Positions 1-8,587 of a stretch of 64,000 nt of DNA are shown here, one piece after another (positions within the stretch are counted from its first letter, which is position 1; the number at the start of each line of letters is the position of its first letter). The stretch spans positions 186,001-250,000 of the forward strand of contig DASUEU010000069.1 of NCBI GenBank assembly GCA_036274895.1, given 5' to 3'. The position numbers and the translations under genes were made by a program. The notes beneath the pieces were generated by a model, which did not search any database, had not been told where the DNA came from, and worked only from the letters and a program-made list of their open reading frames with translations. The stretch comes from CALMKX01 sp036274895 (GTDB taxonomy: Bacteria; Acidobacteriota; Thermoanaerobaculia; Multivoradales; SZUA-115).

Positions 1-161
1 AGCCGGGCTGGGTTCTATAGCCGTCGAGCCGCCTGCTGCCCGAGGTGCGAGCCCGACCTTCTACCATGTTCGATGCACGGGGAGCATGGATGCGCTGGCG
101 GAAGTAAAGGCTCTCCGTGTACCTGGCTACGACTCAGAGCTACTCTCAGGAGGTTGACATC

Positions 162-653
162 GTGGAACGAACAGAGAGCATTGTAGTGTCGGTCGCGCCG
201 GATAGGGAGAACGAGAAGATCAGCGAGATGCAACACTTCGGTTGGAGCCTACAGGGTCGACAAGAGGTTGTTGGGCACCTGCGTGAGGCTGAAGCGCCTG
301 ACACCCTCGGTGCTGCCATGTTTCGTGGCGCCTTGGAGGGAGCTACTGGACGCAATACCTACGAATACGATCACTATGTGAAGCTCCACTTCGTTCGGGA
401 CCTGCACCTCGCCCATGGAGCTGAGATCCGCACACTCGAAAGGGAGTATTTCTCGCTGCCAATGCCGAGCTTCCCGCGCCTGTTCCCCGGTGGCGTTTTT
501 CTGGTGCTGCTGTGGTACCCGTTCTGGCCCTTCTGGTACTTCTTCGGCTATCGCCAGAAGAAAGCGGCAGCGGAAGCGCATCTCCGGGCTGTTCAACAGC
601 GCGCGGATGAGATCGCCACAGAGGTGGAGGGATACCTCCAGCGGCCTCAGTGA
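162..653 (+). CDS. Small membrane protein of unknown function
   Basis: The start is taken as GTG at 162 because AGGAGGT lies 7 bases upstream at 148-154; an in-frame GTG at 117 has no such site. The product is 163 residues. The first ~105 residues are soluble and charged. One aromatic hydrophobic segment at about residues 107-128, rich in W, F and Y, should sit in the membrane, and a charged helix (about 130-160) ends the protein. I do not recognise the family. The next gene begins 3 bases after its stop, so the two are probably co-transcribed and may act together at the membrane. Confidence 0.7.
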   Translation: MERTESIVVSVAPDRENEKISEMQHFGWSLQGRQEVVGHLREAEAPDTLGAAMFRGALEGATGRNTYEYDHYVKLHFVRDLHLAHGAEIRTLEREYFSLPMPSFPRLFPGGVFLVLLWYPFWPFWYFFGYRQKKAAAEAHLRAVQQRADEIATEVEGYLQRPQ

Positions 654-656
654 TCG

Positions 657-2255
657 ATGTTACGAATCAGGCGAAGGTCACAGCCTGGCGACGGCAGAGC
701 CGTGAGCGAACGACCACTGAGCTTTGAAGAGGCACGGCGGGAAGCGGTCTTCCGGACCTACCTACTGCGCTCGGCCCTCGCCGCCCGCTGGTCCTGGAAC
801 GGCACGTTCACCCGTGTCTCCACCCAGCTCAGCACGGTGTTTCTGCTCTCGCGGCTGGTGATCCATCTCGACCTCGCCCTGCTGCTGGGCGGCGCGCTGC
901 CCGGGCGGCGCCCGCTGCTGTGGCTGGGCCTGGCCTTCGAGCTGCCGCTGCTGCTCGCTGCCGCCAGGTGGATCCTGGCCGGCATGCACATCGATCACCG
1001 TCGCCGCCGGACGAGTGGCGCGAGCGGAGAGGACGATCGACCCCCCACCTGGGTCGAGTTGATAGCCCTGGCGATCCCTCTGATCGGGTGGCTCGCGCTG
1101 CTGCTGTGGAAGCCTGCCTCGCCCAAAGGACGGCCCGATCCGGCGTTGGCGGCAGGCGTCACCGAGCACAGCGTCTCCCAGTGGGCCGCTATGCGGTCCT
1201 CGCCCCTCTTGCTGATTCTGCCTTGGCTCGGCAACAGCCTGCTGTGTGGCGGAATGGTGCTGCTGCTGGCCACTCCACGCCGCCTCGACGGGGAGGGGCT
1301 CGAGCTCGCCGCCGGGCTCACCCTCCTGATGCACGCGGTCGGTGCCGTCTTGTCCCTGAGGATCCGCGATGCCCTGCGCGCGGAGGGAGCCTCCGAGCGG
1401 CAGATGCTCTGGGTCTGGGGCGCGACTCTGCCGTGGCTGCTGCCAGCCCCCGGTCACCTTCTCGGATCCCTGGTCCTGGCTTGGGTAGCCCGGCCGACGC
1501 TGCCGCGGAAGACCTTGGTGGCCGAGGCCGGCGCTGAAGGCAGCCGGCTGCACGAGCTGGGGCGACACCTCAACCAGAATGCCCGTCGGGGGGGTTGGTG
1601 GCAGCAGGCGCGGCGCAGCATGGAGCTCGATCCGCCCTACCACACGAGCCGTACGCAGCGCCGGTTCTTGTGGGTCTGTCGGGCGCGGGCCCTGCTCACG
1701 CTCGTCGATGGCGCAGCGATGGGTGTGGTGTCCGCCGCCCCGAGATCCTTCGACCTCACCCTGCTGGGTCTCCTCCCCTCCGGCCAGATGGTCGATCTGG
1801 TGCGCTCGGGGTTCGGCCTCGCCGCCTTGGCCGGGGCGTTCCTCTGGGGGCTCTCGCGGGCTGCCACTCTGGTACGCCGGCGCCGAGGCGAGTCGGCCTG
1901 GGAGAATCCCGAGTCCTACTTCACCCTCAGCTCGCTGGCGGCCTACCTGGGGTTCTCCTTCGGGGTGGCCTGGGTCGGCGACCGAGACCCGGGGTTCCCG
2001 GGGATCCTCGCAGCGAGCGCCCTGCCCTGGCTCAGCGGGCTGCTCTGCTGGCTGGCCCTGCGGCGCCTGCTGCGCTCTCTACGGCCCATGGGGGCGCCGG
2101 AGTCTTGGCCCGGCCGCAGCCGGCGCCTGCGGCTGTTCTCCCTCACCTTGCTCTTCCCCCTGGGGGGAGCTCTGATCGGGGCCTGGTTCCGCCACGGGCC
2201 GGCCGGCTGGCCGGAGCCGATCGCGCCGCCGATGCCGAGTGGGTCAGGCACCTGA
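657..2255 (+). CDS. Polytopic membrane protein of unknown function
   Basis: The 532-residue product has about ten to twelve hydrophobic segments separated by short Arg-rich loops, so it is an integral inner-membrane protein. The N-terminal ~45 residues are charged and probably cytoplasmic. ATG 657 immediately follows the previous stop; an in-frame GTG at 702 is an equally possible start, since neither has a strong Shine-Dalgarno. No transporter or enzyme motif is visible to me. It converges on the GTPase operon and is separated from it by a 380-base gap with a hairpin, so it is not part of that operon. Confidence 0.7.
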   Translation: MLRIRRRSQPGDGRAVSERPLSFEEARREAVFRTYLLRSALAARWSWNGTFTRVSTQLSTVFLLSRLVIHLDLALLLGGALPGRRPLLWLGLAFELPLLLAAARWILAGMHIDHRRRRTSGASGEDDRPPTWVELIALAIPLIGWLALLLWKPASPKGRPDPALAAGVTEHSVSQWAAMRSSPLLLILPWLGNSLLCGGMVLLLATPRRLDGEGLELAAGLTLLMHAVGAVLSLRIRDALRAEGASERQMLWVWGATLPWLLPAPGHLLGSLVLAWVARPTLPRKTLVAEAGAEGSRLHELGRHLNQNARRGGWWQQARRSMELDPPYHTSRTQRRFLWVCRARALLTLVDGAAMGVVSAAPRSFDLTLLGLLPSGQMVDLVRSGFGLAALAGAFLWGLSRAATLVRRRRGESAWENPESYFTLSSLAAYLGFSFGVAWVGDRDPGFPGILAASALPWLSGLLCWLALRRLLRSLRPMGAPESWPGRSRRLRLFSLTLLFPLGGALIGAWFRHGPAGWPEPIAPPMPSGSGT

Positions 2256-2635
2256 TCCGCGGCGTCATCTCCAGTCGAGGATCGATCACGTGGGCGGAAG
2301 GATCGTTATGGGAGGAGAGCTCTTCCTCCCACACCGGGACGAGCCGGGCCCGAAGAGGCCAGGTGCTGCTGGATGGAAACCGAGCGATTGCGGCCCGCTC
2401 CCCGAGAGGGAATGCCTCGGTGAGGCTCTCGAAAAACGCACTGAAGTCGAGGGGATCGAACCGTCGACGGCTGTCCTGTGTCCGGGCAATGTTGCCGAAG
2501 CTGGTCTCCGAGATTGAGGGCTGGTTGGTCCCTGGGGGCTGCGGCGGCGAGGAGCACTCGGAGGCGAGCATCGTCGATCAGGGCGGGCAGCGCCACCACC
2601 GCCGGCTCGCTCGCCTTCCGGATCGACCGCCAGCT
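2256..2635. other. Gene-free convergent gap
   Basis: This 380-base stretch separates two converging transcription units. Short open frames on both strands lack start signals and protein-like composition. It holds a strong GC-rich hairpin at 2310-2330. Around 2448-2466 it holds a sequence that resembles a tRNA T-loop on the minus strand, but no complete cloverleaf can be built. I see nothing else. Confidence 0.5.
2310..2330. terminator. Candidate bidirectional terminator hairpin
   Basis: GGGAGGA (2310-2316) and TCCTCCC (2324-2330) form a perfect 7-bp GC-rich stem with a 7-base loop. It lies between the convergent genes ending at 2255 and 2636. There is no T tract on either side, so intrinsic termination is only plausible. 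Confidence 0.4.
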
Positions 2636-4057
2636 TCACGCCCGTCCGAAGAAGGCCGGATCCTGGCTTCCTAGCACCCACCAGAGCGGCGGCAGCACCC
2701 CGCGGCCGGCGAAGGGGTCGGAGCTGCCATCCGGCATTCGTCCGAGGCTCGAGCAGGCGAAGTAGCGCAGGCGGGCGCAGCGGGCCTCCAGCTGCTGGAC
2801 GAGATCGGAGGCCCCCCAGCGGATCAGCAGCTCGCGCAGACCTTCATCTTCGGGCGGCAGGCCGGTTGCGGGCCGGCCGTTGGCCCGGGCGCGGGCGGCG
2901 GCCACCGCTTCCTCGTGCTCGCGTTCGAGGGCCAGGGCATCGATCTTGTTGACCACCACTGCCACCGGCACCCTCACCTTGGCGGTCTTGGCGAGCTCGA
3001 AGTTCTCCTCCAGGTTGAGGAAGAAGCGAGCCAGGGCGTCCTCCACGGGTAGGCGGCTGGGCCGGAGGTGCGGCTCGAGGAGGGCCAGCTCTCCACCGTG
3101 TTGGCGGCGCACCTCGGGCAGTGAGAAGGGATCCACCAGGAACAACAGCCCGCTGAGATAGCCCTGGAACTTGTGGAGGACCAGGTCGTCCGAGCGGTCG
3201 AAGACCTCCCCGGCCGGGTCGTAGAGGTAGAGCACTCGTGGGTCCTGACCCAGCCGCCGCATCTCGAGGTTGAAGGCGCGGGGCAAGGTGTCGTGGGTCT
3301 TGTCGGGAGTGCGGCCGCGGGCGAGATCCTGGTGGAGAGCGGCGAAGGTCTGCGCTGTCCGCTCTTCCAGGAAACCGCACTCGAAGCCGCCGGCGGGCCC
3401 TTCTTGGAGCAGTTGGCTGGCGGCGGAGCAAAGGAAGGCCGTCTTGCCCACCGCCGGACCGCCGTAGAGCGGCACGAAGTGCTTGCGTGACTCGGTGTGA
3501 CCGGCCTGGAGCAGGTGTTGGCACTCGGGGCAGCGGGAAGGCAGCTCACCCCGGCCCAGGAAGAAGGTGGCGGGCAGCCGCTGCCCGCACTGGCAGGTGC
3601 GGTTGAGGATGCCCCAAGAAGAGGGGATCAGGCGGGTGTGGACGGCCCCACATTGGGGGCAGAGGTATTCCGGCAGGGGCATCCTCTCGTGACAGGCCGG
3701 GCAGACGGTGAAGAAGCCCTTGATCCCGAGGTAGGCCTTCTCGAGCAGGAAGACCAGGCTGAAGCCCAGATAGACCAATAGGAAGAAGAGGCCCAGCAGG
3801 CTGACATGCAGCAGCGAGAAGGCGGCGAAGAAGACCGTGCCGAAGACCATCACCGCCACCCCGGCGGAGCCGAAGAGCACCGCCAGGAGCTTGCCCAGGT
3901 GGTCTCTCGGCCAAGCGGAGCCGGCTTTCTCGAAGAGGGCTCCGGCCGAGGCGACGTTGGCCAGCCAGGAGTCCCGGATGGTGTCCCAGAGGTCGCGGTA
4001 GCCCTTGCCGAAGAAGTAGCTGCGGATCGCGGGTTGGGGGGACCGTTCGGTGCTCAT
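2636..4057 (-). CDS. Membrane-anchored zinc-ribbon GTPase (TRAFAC-like)
   Basis: The start is ATG 4057, overlapping the upstream stop by 4 bases, which gives 473 residues. Order of parts: a cytoplasmic N-terminus; two adjacent membrane segments (about 57-81 and 84-106); a zinc-ribbon region with Cys pairs at 119/122, 133/136, 155/157 and 176/179; then a G domain. The G domain has P-loop GGPAVGKT (199-206), DPAGE as DxxG (280-284) and NKID (370-373), with a CSS segment that could serve as G5. GTP binding is therefore well supported. It is the last gene of the Hsp70/GAP1 operon. By analogy with GTPase-centred conflict systems it may gate a downstream effector at the membrane; that role is inference. 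Confidence 0.8.
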   Translation of the reverse strand: MSTERSPQPAIRSYFFGKGYRDLWDTIRDSWLANVASAGALFEKAGSAWPRDHLGKLLAVLFGSAGVAVMVFGTVFFAAFSLLHVSLLGLFFLLVYLGFSLVFLLEKAYLGIKGFFTVCPACHERMPLPEYLCPQCGAVHTRLIPSSWGILNRTCQCGQRLPATFFLGRGELPSRCPECQHLLQAGHTESRKHFVPLYGGPAVGKTAFLCSAASQLLQEGPAGGFECGFLEERTAQTFAALHQDLARGRTPDKTHDTLPRAFNLEMRRLGQDPRVLYLYDPAGEVFDRSDDLVLHKFQGYLSGLLFLVDPFSLPEVRRQHGGELALLEPHLRPSRLPVEDALARFFLNLEENFELAKTAKVRVPVAVVVNKIDALALEREHEEAVAAARARANGRPATGLPPEDEGLRELLIRWGASDLVQQLEARCARLRYFACSSLGRMPDGSSDPFAGRGVLPPLWWVLGSQDPAFFGRA

Positions 4058-4254
4058 GCCGGCACCCTTTCCGGCCGAACGTTGCGGCGGAAGGCGAGGG
4101 CGTAGTTCTTGAGGGCGATCGCGGCGCCGTAGATGCCACCGCACACGATCATCGCCTGGACGGCGAGGAAGACCAGGTAGATCACGATGGCGATCGCGGC
4201 CAGGGCCAGCACGACCGTCACGCAGCCACCTGCGGCATCGGCACTGTCGGACAT
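4054..4254 (-). CDS. 66-residue membrane protein
   Basis: ATG 4254 follows an excellent GGGAGGAGGT site that overlaps the stop of the GAP1-like gene. The product has a short polar N-terminus, one long or two short hydrophobic helices (about residues 12-46), and an Arg-rich tail. Its stop overlaps the start of the membrane GTPase gene (ATGA), so translation is coupled. It could be a membrane partner or regulator of that GTPase, which itself has two membrane helices. No family is recognised. Confidence 0.75.
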   Translation of the reverse strand: MSDSADAAGGCVTVVLALAAIAIVIYLVFLAVQAMIVCGGIYGAAIALKNYALAFRRNVRPERVPA

Positions 4255-4257
4255 GGC

Positions 4258-6618
4258 TTACCTCCTCCCGAAGGGGTTGAGCTGTTGCAGTCGGGCCCCC
4301 AGCCACCGGCGCAGCCGATAGCCTCGGGCCGAGGTCACGCCCTGGTGCAGGCGCTGCCAGAGGGCTTCGGCGCGCGGTTCGAGTCGCGCTTGGCGGACTT
4401 TCCTCTCGACCTTTTCGAGGTACCGGGGGGGCAGTCGGCCCAGAGCCGAGGCCAGGAGGTCTCGGGCCGGCATCTCGAGGGCCGCGAGAGGGGCTGCACC
4501 GTCGCTGCGATCGTCGAAAGTCAGCCAGAAGCGCAGGGCCGCCTGCAGGGGCTCCGGCCAGGGGTCTCGGCGGCCGTTCCTGAAGAAGCGCGTGTAGACG
4601 TCGAGGAAAGATCCCAACTGGTCGTGCCGGAAGGTCGCTGCCAGTAGCTTGCCGTGCTCACGGGCGATTCGGATGCTCTCCAGTGCTGGCAGCAAGAGCT
4701 TCTCCAGCAGGGTCTCGTACTCGTCGGCCCCGAGCAGCGGCAGGTCGGATGCCAGGCCGACCCAGTCGGCCTCCGTGGGGCCGGTGGCTCGACCCTGCTG
4801 GGCGAGGGCGAGGGCGCGTAACAGGCGGGGCCGGTCCGGCCGCAGGGTCACTCGATGGCGCCCGGCGGCGTCGGTGACCAGGTCGGCCCACGCGAGGGTC
4901 TTCTTGTCGACGGCCAGCGGGAGGGCTCGGTTCGCCAGCTCCAGGCAGCGTGTCACCAGCTCGGGCTCGAAGCCCTTCAGCTCGCCGGACTGGAGCCACC
5001 GGAGGGCGAGGCCGGAGCGTTCCCGCTCGGGCAGGGCCGAGAGTAGGCCGCCCCGGATCTGGGTGTCGCAACGTCGGGCATAGCTGGGGAGCAGATCGAG
5101 GACTTCTCGCCGGTAGCGCTCGAAGGTCGCCACGGGCTCCGGAGACGCGCCGACCAGGATGCTCCACTCGGCCAGCAGCAGGGCGTCGCCGCCCGCGCCC
5201 TCGAGCCAACGCCGGAGCTCGCCGGCGCCCGTCGCCGGTAACTGCGCCAACCGTGCAGCGAGAACCTCACCGATGGGGGAGCATCTGAGGGTTTCTGGAT
5301 GCGCCCGGACCAACCCGAGCGCCTGCTCCGCGATCTCGCGGTCGCCCCCTGGCAGCAGCTCTCCGAGGCGGCTCCAAACCCGCGTCGCCATTTCGGCGTT
5401 AGACCTGCCCTCCACGAGCTGGCCCAGCAGTGCTGCCGCCGAACGGAACGCCGCTGTTCGGTACCGGGCCTCCGCGCTCACGCGGGCGCCCTCGGCGAAG
5501 ACTCCCGCGAGCAGCTCCAGATCGGCGGGATCGAGCGTGGTCGAGCCTGGAGCCAATGCCTTCTCCAGGCCGCCGAGGAGTTCCAGACGGGCGTCCTGGT
5601 CGCCGTGCTCGGCGGCGAAGCGGACCATCCGGACCAGGCGTTCCCCGAGGGGAAGGGCCGCAGGGTCCTCACGAAGCAGGAACAGGTCCAGCGCAGCGGC
5701 CAAGCCGGCATCGAGGCGCTCGTGACGGAAAGTGGTGAGGAAGGCGTGAAAGCGCTCGAGCCGTTCCGGCTGCTCGGCCAGCCAGCGGGCGGTGGTGGCC
5801 GCGTAGTCCGAAGGGTCCCCGGCGACCTCGCTCGCCAGACCCGACTGCCGGTCGAAGTGGTAGAACCGATACCGGGCCTCGGCCTCGCTCCAGACGAAAT
5901 CCGTCTCTCCCGAGGTGGCGTTCAGGTCCGCGCAGCTACGCGGGTCGTCCTGGTAGGTCGAGACGGCCAGTCTCCGGGCGTGGCGGGGAGGGAAGAGCTT
6001 GAGCACCGCGGCGATCCAGAACAGCGCCTCGACCGGCCGGTCCCGCACCACGACGGGCCGGGAGTCCGAGCGCGATGCCAGGAGGGCGCGGCCGACGCGA
6101 GCCAGGAACGCGACGCCCTCCTCCTGCCCGCGCACGAAGGCCGACAGCTCGGCCAGCTGGAACGACTCTGCGGGGGTCACCCCGGCCAGCTCCACGACCG
6201 GCAGCGGGGGAGGGGCCTCCTCGCCGTCCTCGGCGGCTTCGAGGCGGCTCTTCCAGCCCGTCCACTCGTAGAGGTCGACCGGCCAGAGGTCACCGAGCGA
6301 GCCGGGTTCGAAGACCAGGGTGTGGGCGAAGAAGTTGCCCCAGCGCCCGCTGTAGTCGCGCCCGCAGTAGCTCGATAGGGTCAGGGCCAGACGCCCCGAG
6401 CTCAAGGGGTGGAAACGGAGGGCGCGGGGGAAGTCGAGGGCGATCTGCTCTGGCGAGGGCTCCCGCTCGGCATCGCGTGGAGGGCGGTAGGCGCTCCGGC
6501 GCTCGATCTCACGCTGTTCCTCTGGGGAGAGGCCGTCCGAGCAGGCACGGGTCTGGAAGCCGGCGCCTCCCGAGCGACCGCGCCGGCAGGAGGTGTAGTG
6601 GAGCTGCAACGCCTTCAT
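4258..6618 (-). CDS. GTPase-associated protein 1-like (GAP1-N2 / GAP1-M type)
   Basis: The start is ATG 6618, with AAGGAGA upstream; longer in-frame extensions are arginine-rich shadow sequence. The 786-residue product opens with a motif I associate with GAP1-N2: LHYTSCRRG, then GGAGFQTRA, then SPEEQREIER (residues 6-40). A middle segment at about 198-226 (FWIAAVLKLFPPR, then AVSTYQDD) resembles the GAP1 middle domain, and the rest is helical and Leu/Arg-rich. GAP1 proteins are encoded beside paired GTPases in predicted bacterial conflict systems, where they are thought to be the central scaffold or sensor. Here it lies between two GTPase genes, which supports the assignment. Biochemical activity is unknown. 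Confidence 0.7.
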   Translation of the reverse strand: MKALQLHYTSCRRGRSGGAGFQTRACSDGLSPEEQREIERRSAYRPPRDAEREPSPEQIALDFPRALRFHPLSSGRLALTLSSYCGRDYSGRWGNFFAHTLVFEPGSLGDLWPVDLYEWTGWKSRLEAAEDGEEAPPPLPVVELAGVTPAESFQLAELSAFVRGQEEGVAFLARVGRALLASRSDSRPVVVRDRPVEALFWIAAVLKLFPPRHARRLAVSTYQDDPRSCADLNATSGETDFVWSEAEARYRFYHFDRQSGLASEVAGDPSDYAATTARWLAEQPERLERFHAFLTTFRHERLDAGLAAALDLFLLREDPAALPLGERLVRMVRFAAEHGDQDARLELLGGLEKALAPGSTTLDPADLELLAGVFAEGARVSAEARYRTAAFRSAAALLGQLVEGRSNAEMATRVWSRLGELLPGGDREIAEQALGLVRAHPETLRCSPIGEVLAARLAQLPATGAGELRRWLEGAGGDALLLAEWSILVGASPEPVATFERYRREVLDLLPSYARRCDTQIRGGLLSALPERERSGLALRWLQSGELKGFEPELVTRCLELANRALPLAVDKKTLAWADLVTDAAGRHRVTLRPDRPRLLRALALAQQGRATGPTEADWVGLASDLPLLGADEYETLLEKLLLPALESIRIAREHGKLLAATFRHDQLGSFLDVYTRFFRNGRRDPWPEPLQAALRFWLTFDDRSDGAAPLAALEMPARDLLASALGRLPPRYLEKVERKVRQARLEPRAEALWQRLHQGVTSARGYRLRRWLGARLQQLNPFGRR

Positions 6619-6628
6619 CTGCGTCTCC

Positions 6629-7819
6629 TTACGAGCGATCTCGCGCCGGGACGAGGCCGTGGCAGTGGAGCAGCCAGAGGAAAGGATCCTCGACCCGGCG
6701 GGGCAGGATTCGCGGCACCCTGCCGCCCCCGAGCGGGCTGCATCCCAAGGCCGAGATGCCGAAGAAGCCGAACCGCCGATAGTGGGTCTCCGCCGCCTGC
6801 TGGATCTGCCCGGAGTCCCACTCGGCGAGCAGGGCCTGCATCTCGGCGTTGACCGCCTCGAAGTCGGCGCGGTCGAAGCCGTGGTCGTGGTGCGAGGCCG
6901 CGTTGAGCTGGAGCTGAGGGTCGAGCAGCCCCTCAACGGCGTCGAACTTCGAGAACGCGAGGGCCAGAGGAGCGTCGATCGGCCGGGTGAGAGGCAGGTC
7001 CCGCCCGAGGCGGATCAGCTTGGTGGTGCGCTCGAGGATGGTGGCGGTCTCGGTGTTGACCTCGGGCAGGGCAACCGAGCAGTCGAGCTTCGCCCGCACT
7101 CGCCTGAGCTGGAGCGGGTCGAGCAGCAGGAGGATGCCGTCCGCACGATAGATGTACTTGTTCACCGTGGCCATGACGTCCTCGTCGTCGAGGTCTTCGC
7201 CGGCGGTGTCGAAGAACACCAGGGTCACCACGCCGCGGATCCGCCGCGCCCCGGAGCCGCTGCGGCTGGTGAGGGTCAGGGAATAGATCAACGGCATCTG
7301 CACGCGGCGGTCGGAGAGCGCCGAGTGGGTGGCCCGGATCACCGAGCCGTGCTCGTAGAGCGGCTCGTAGAAGTCCTGGCGGTAGCGCCTGATGGTGGCG
7401 TCGTTCATGGGCTCGAGCAGGATGCCCAGGGTCGGACCGAGCTGTTTTTTGATCTGCTCGATCAGGACCGCCAGGTAGTGGCTCTTGCCGGCTTCTTTGG
7501 CACCGATGATGGCGAAGATGAAGCTGCGATAGCAGCCCACGGTGTGGGGTTGCTCCATGTGGCAATGGGGGCAGAGCCGTTTGCCGGAGCGCTGCCCGCA
7601 GGCGGGGCAGATGGTCTGGCGGTGGAAGGCCCCGCGCTCGGGTAGCACCCGGCCGAGGGCGAGGTTCTCCCCCCACTTCGCGGCGCGCACCTCGTCCCGC
7701 TCCGGAGCGCAGCGCGAGCCCGGGCTGACACATCGGAACGGCGCCTGCCCCAGTCGATAGGGCTCGAAGCAGTAAGGGCAGACTTGCTTCGAGAGGGCGG
7801 CGATGAGCGAGGTCAGCAT
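6629..7819 (-). CDS. Zinc-ribbon GTPase (double-GTPase-like)
   Basis: This 396-residue protein begins with Cys pairs: CPYC (14-17), C30/C37, CPAC (71-74) and CPHC (83-86), so two treble-clef or ribbon-like zinc sites are likely. The G domain follows: P-loop GAKEAGKS (106-113), DTAGE as DxxG (204-208) and SKFD in the place of NKxD (290-293). It lacks a membrane helix, unlike the other GTPase of the operon. It sits 10 bases upstream of the GAP1-like gene, the arrangement expected for a GTPase with its GAP1 partner. I take it as a member of the DO-GTPase group, tentatively. Confidence 0.78.
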   Translation of the reverse strand: MLTSLIAALSKQVCPYCFEPYRLGQAPFRCVSPGSRCAPERDEVRAAKWGENLALGRVLPERGAFHRQTICPACGQRSGKRLCPHCHMEQPHTVGCYRSFIFAIIGAKEAGKSHYLAVLIEQIKKQLGPTLGILLEPMNDATIRRYRQDFYEPLYEHGSVIRATHSALSDRRVQMPLIYSLTLTSRSGSGARRIRGVVTLVFFDTAGEDLDDEDVMATVNKYIYRADGILLLLDPLQLRRVRAKLDCSVALPEVNTETATILERTTKLIRLGRDLPLTRPIDAPLALAFSKFDAVEGLLDPQLQLNAASHHDHGFDRADFEAVNAEMQALLAEWDSGQIQQAAETHYRRFGFFGISALGCSPLGGGRVPRILPRRVEDPFLWLLHCHGLVPARDRS

Positions 7820-7856
7820 GGTTCACGTACCCTTCACGAGGTCCTCGGCCAGCTGG

Positions 7857-8585
7857 CTAGAGTCGAAAAGCGACCGGACTCAGAGAGCGCCGCCCCACCA
7901 CCAGGGCCCAACCTGTGCGCAGGCAGTAGCGCAGGGAAGTGACGGTGTTCTCGACGACCAGCCTCAGGGTGAGGACGGGCTCACGATCGGCGAGCGTCCG
8001 TGGTCTGGGCCGCCGTTTCGCGGCCCACCTGGGAGAGCGTCTCAGGGGTTCGAAGCGCCAGAGCGCGAGCTGGCATTCCTCAATCGCGCGCCTGCAGATT
8101 CCTCGTTCTTGGCGGCCCAGGGGGAGGCCCCCGTCGTGGTTGGCGAGCGCCTTCTCGAGCAGCCGGCTCGCTGTCGCCGCACGGCCGAGGCGTTGGAAGT
8201 GCAGGCCGAGCACCAGGTAGGGGTGATCGCCGAGATCCAGCTTCAGCTTGAGCAACCGGGACAGGATGTCGCTGAGCTGAGTCAGCACGATGATGGTTTC
8301 CTCACGCAGGGTCACGGTCCCGGTGCTGGTGGTCCTTACGATGGTGAGACCGTACTCCGCCGCCGGGTTGCGGTGGTGCTTGCAGAGGCACGCCAGCACG
8401 TCGGCGATGCGGTCGACCAGATCGTCCTGGCTGCGCATGGCGCGCCAGACCGAGACCCCGAAGAGCAGGCTCAGGATCGAGGAGAGACCCGAACAGAGCG
8501 CGAAGAGTGGATGGTCGGAGATCAGCCTTGCAGGGGCTCCGATCCAGGCGGATAGCGCTTCCACGATCGAGGTCTCCTCGGCCAT
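7857..8585 (-). CDS. Single-pass membrane protein with helical domain
   Basis: ATG 8585 lies 2 bases after the stop of the J-like gene. The 242-residue product has one membrane segment (about 26-46) after a short N-terminus. A long helical region follows, with tandem hydrophobic heptads (about 55-180) that could form a TPR-like or four-helix fold. The last ~60 residues are strongly basic. It carries no catalytic motif I can name. Its place between the chaperone genes and the GTPase genes suggests that it tethers the complex to the membrane, which is inference. Confidence 0.65.
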   Translation of the reverse strand: MAEETSIVEALSAWIGAPARLISDHPLFALCSGLSSILSLLFGVSVWRAMRSQDDLVDRIADVLACLCKHHRNPAAEYGLTIVRTTSTGTVTLREETIIVLTQLSDILSRLLKLKLDLGDHPYLVLGLHFQRLGRAATASRLLEKALANHDGGLPLGRQERGICRRAIEECQLALWRFEPLRRSPRWAAKRRPRPRTLADREPVLTLRLVVENTVTSLRYCLRTGWALVVGRRSLSPVAFRL

Positions 8586-8587
8586 TC

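Noticed and set aside
2440..2475. tRNA-like T-loop on the minus strand (GGTTCGATCC)
   Set aside because: The T stem has a mismatch and no acceptor, D or anticodon arms can be built from the flanking bases, so at most it is a degraded 3' fragment or chance.
2636..4306. Longer forms of several genes (for example GTPase from 4306, GAP1-like from 6936, coiled-coil protein from 25148, GTPase from 40913)
   Set aside because: The extra N-terminal parts are Arg/Pro-rich shadow sequence overlapping upstream genes; internal starts with Shine-Dalgarno sites and 4-base overlaps are better.
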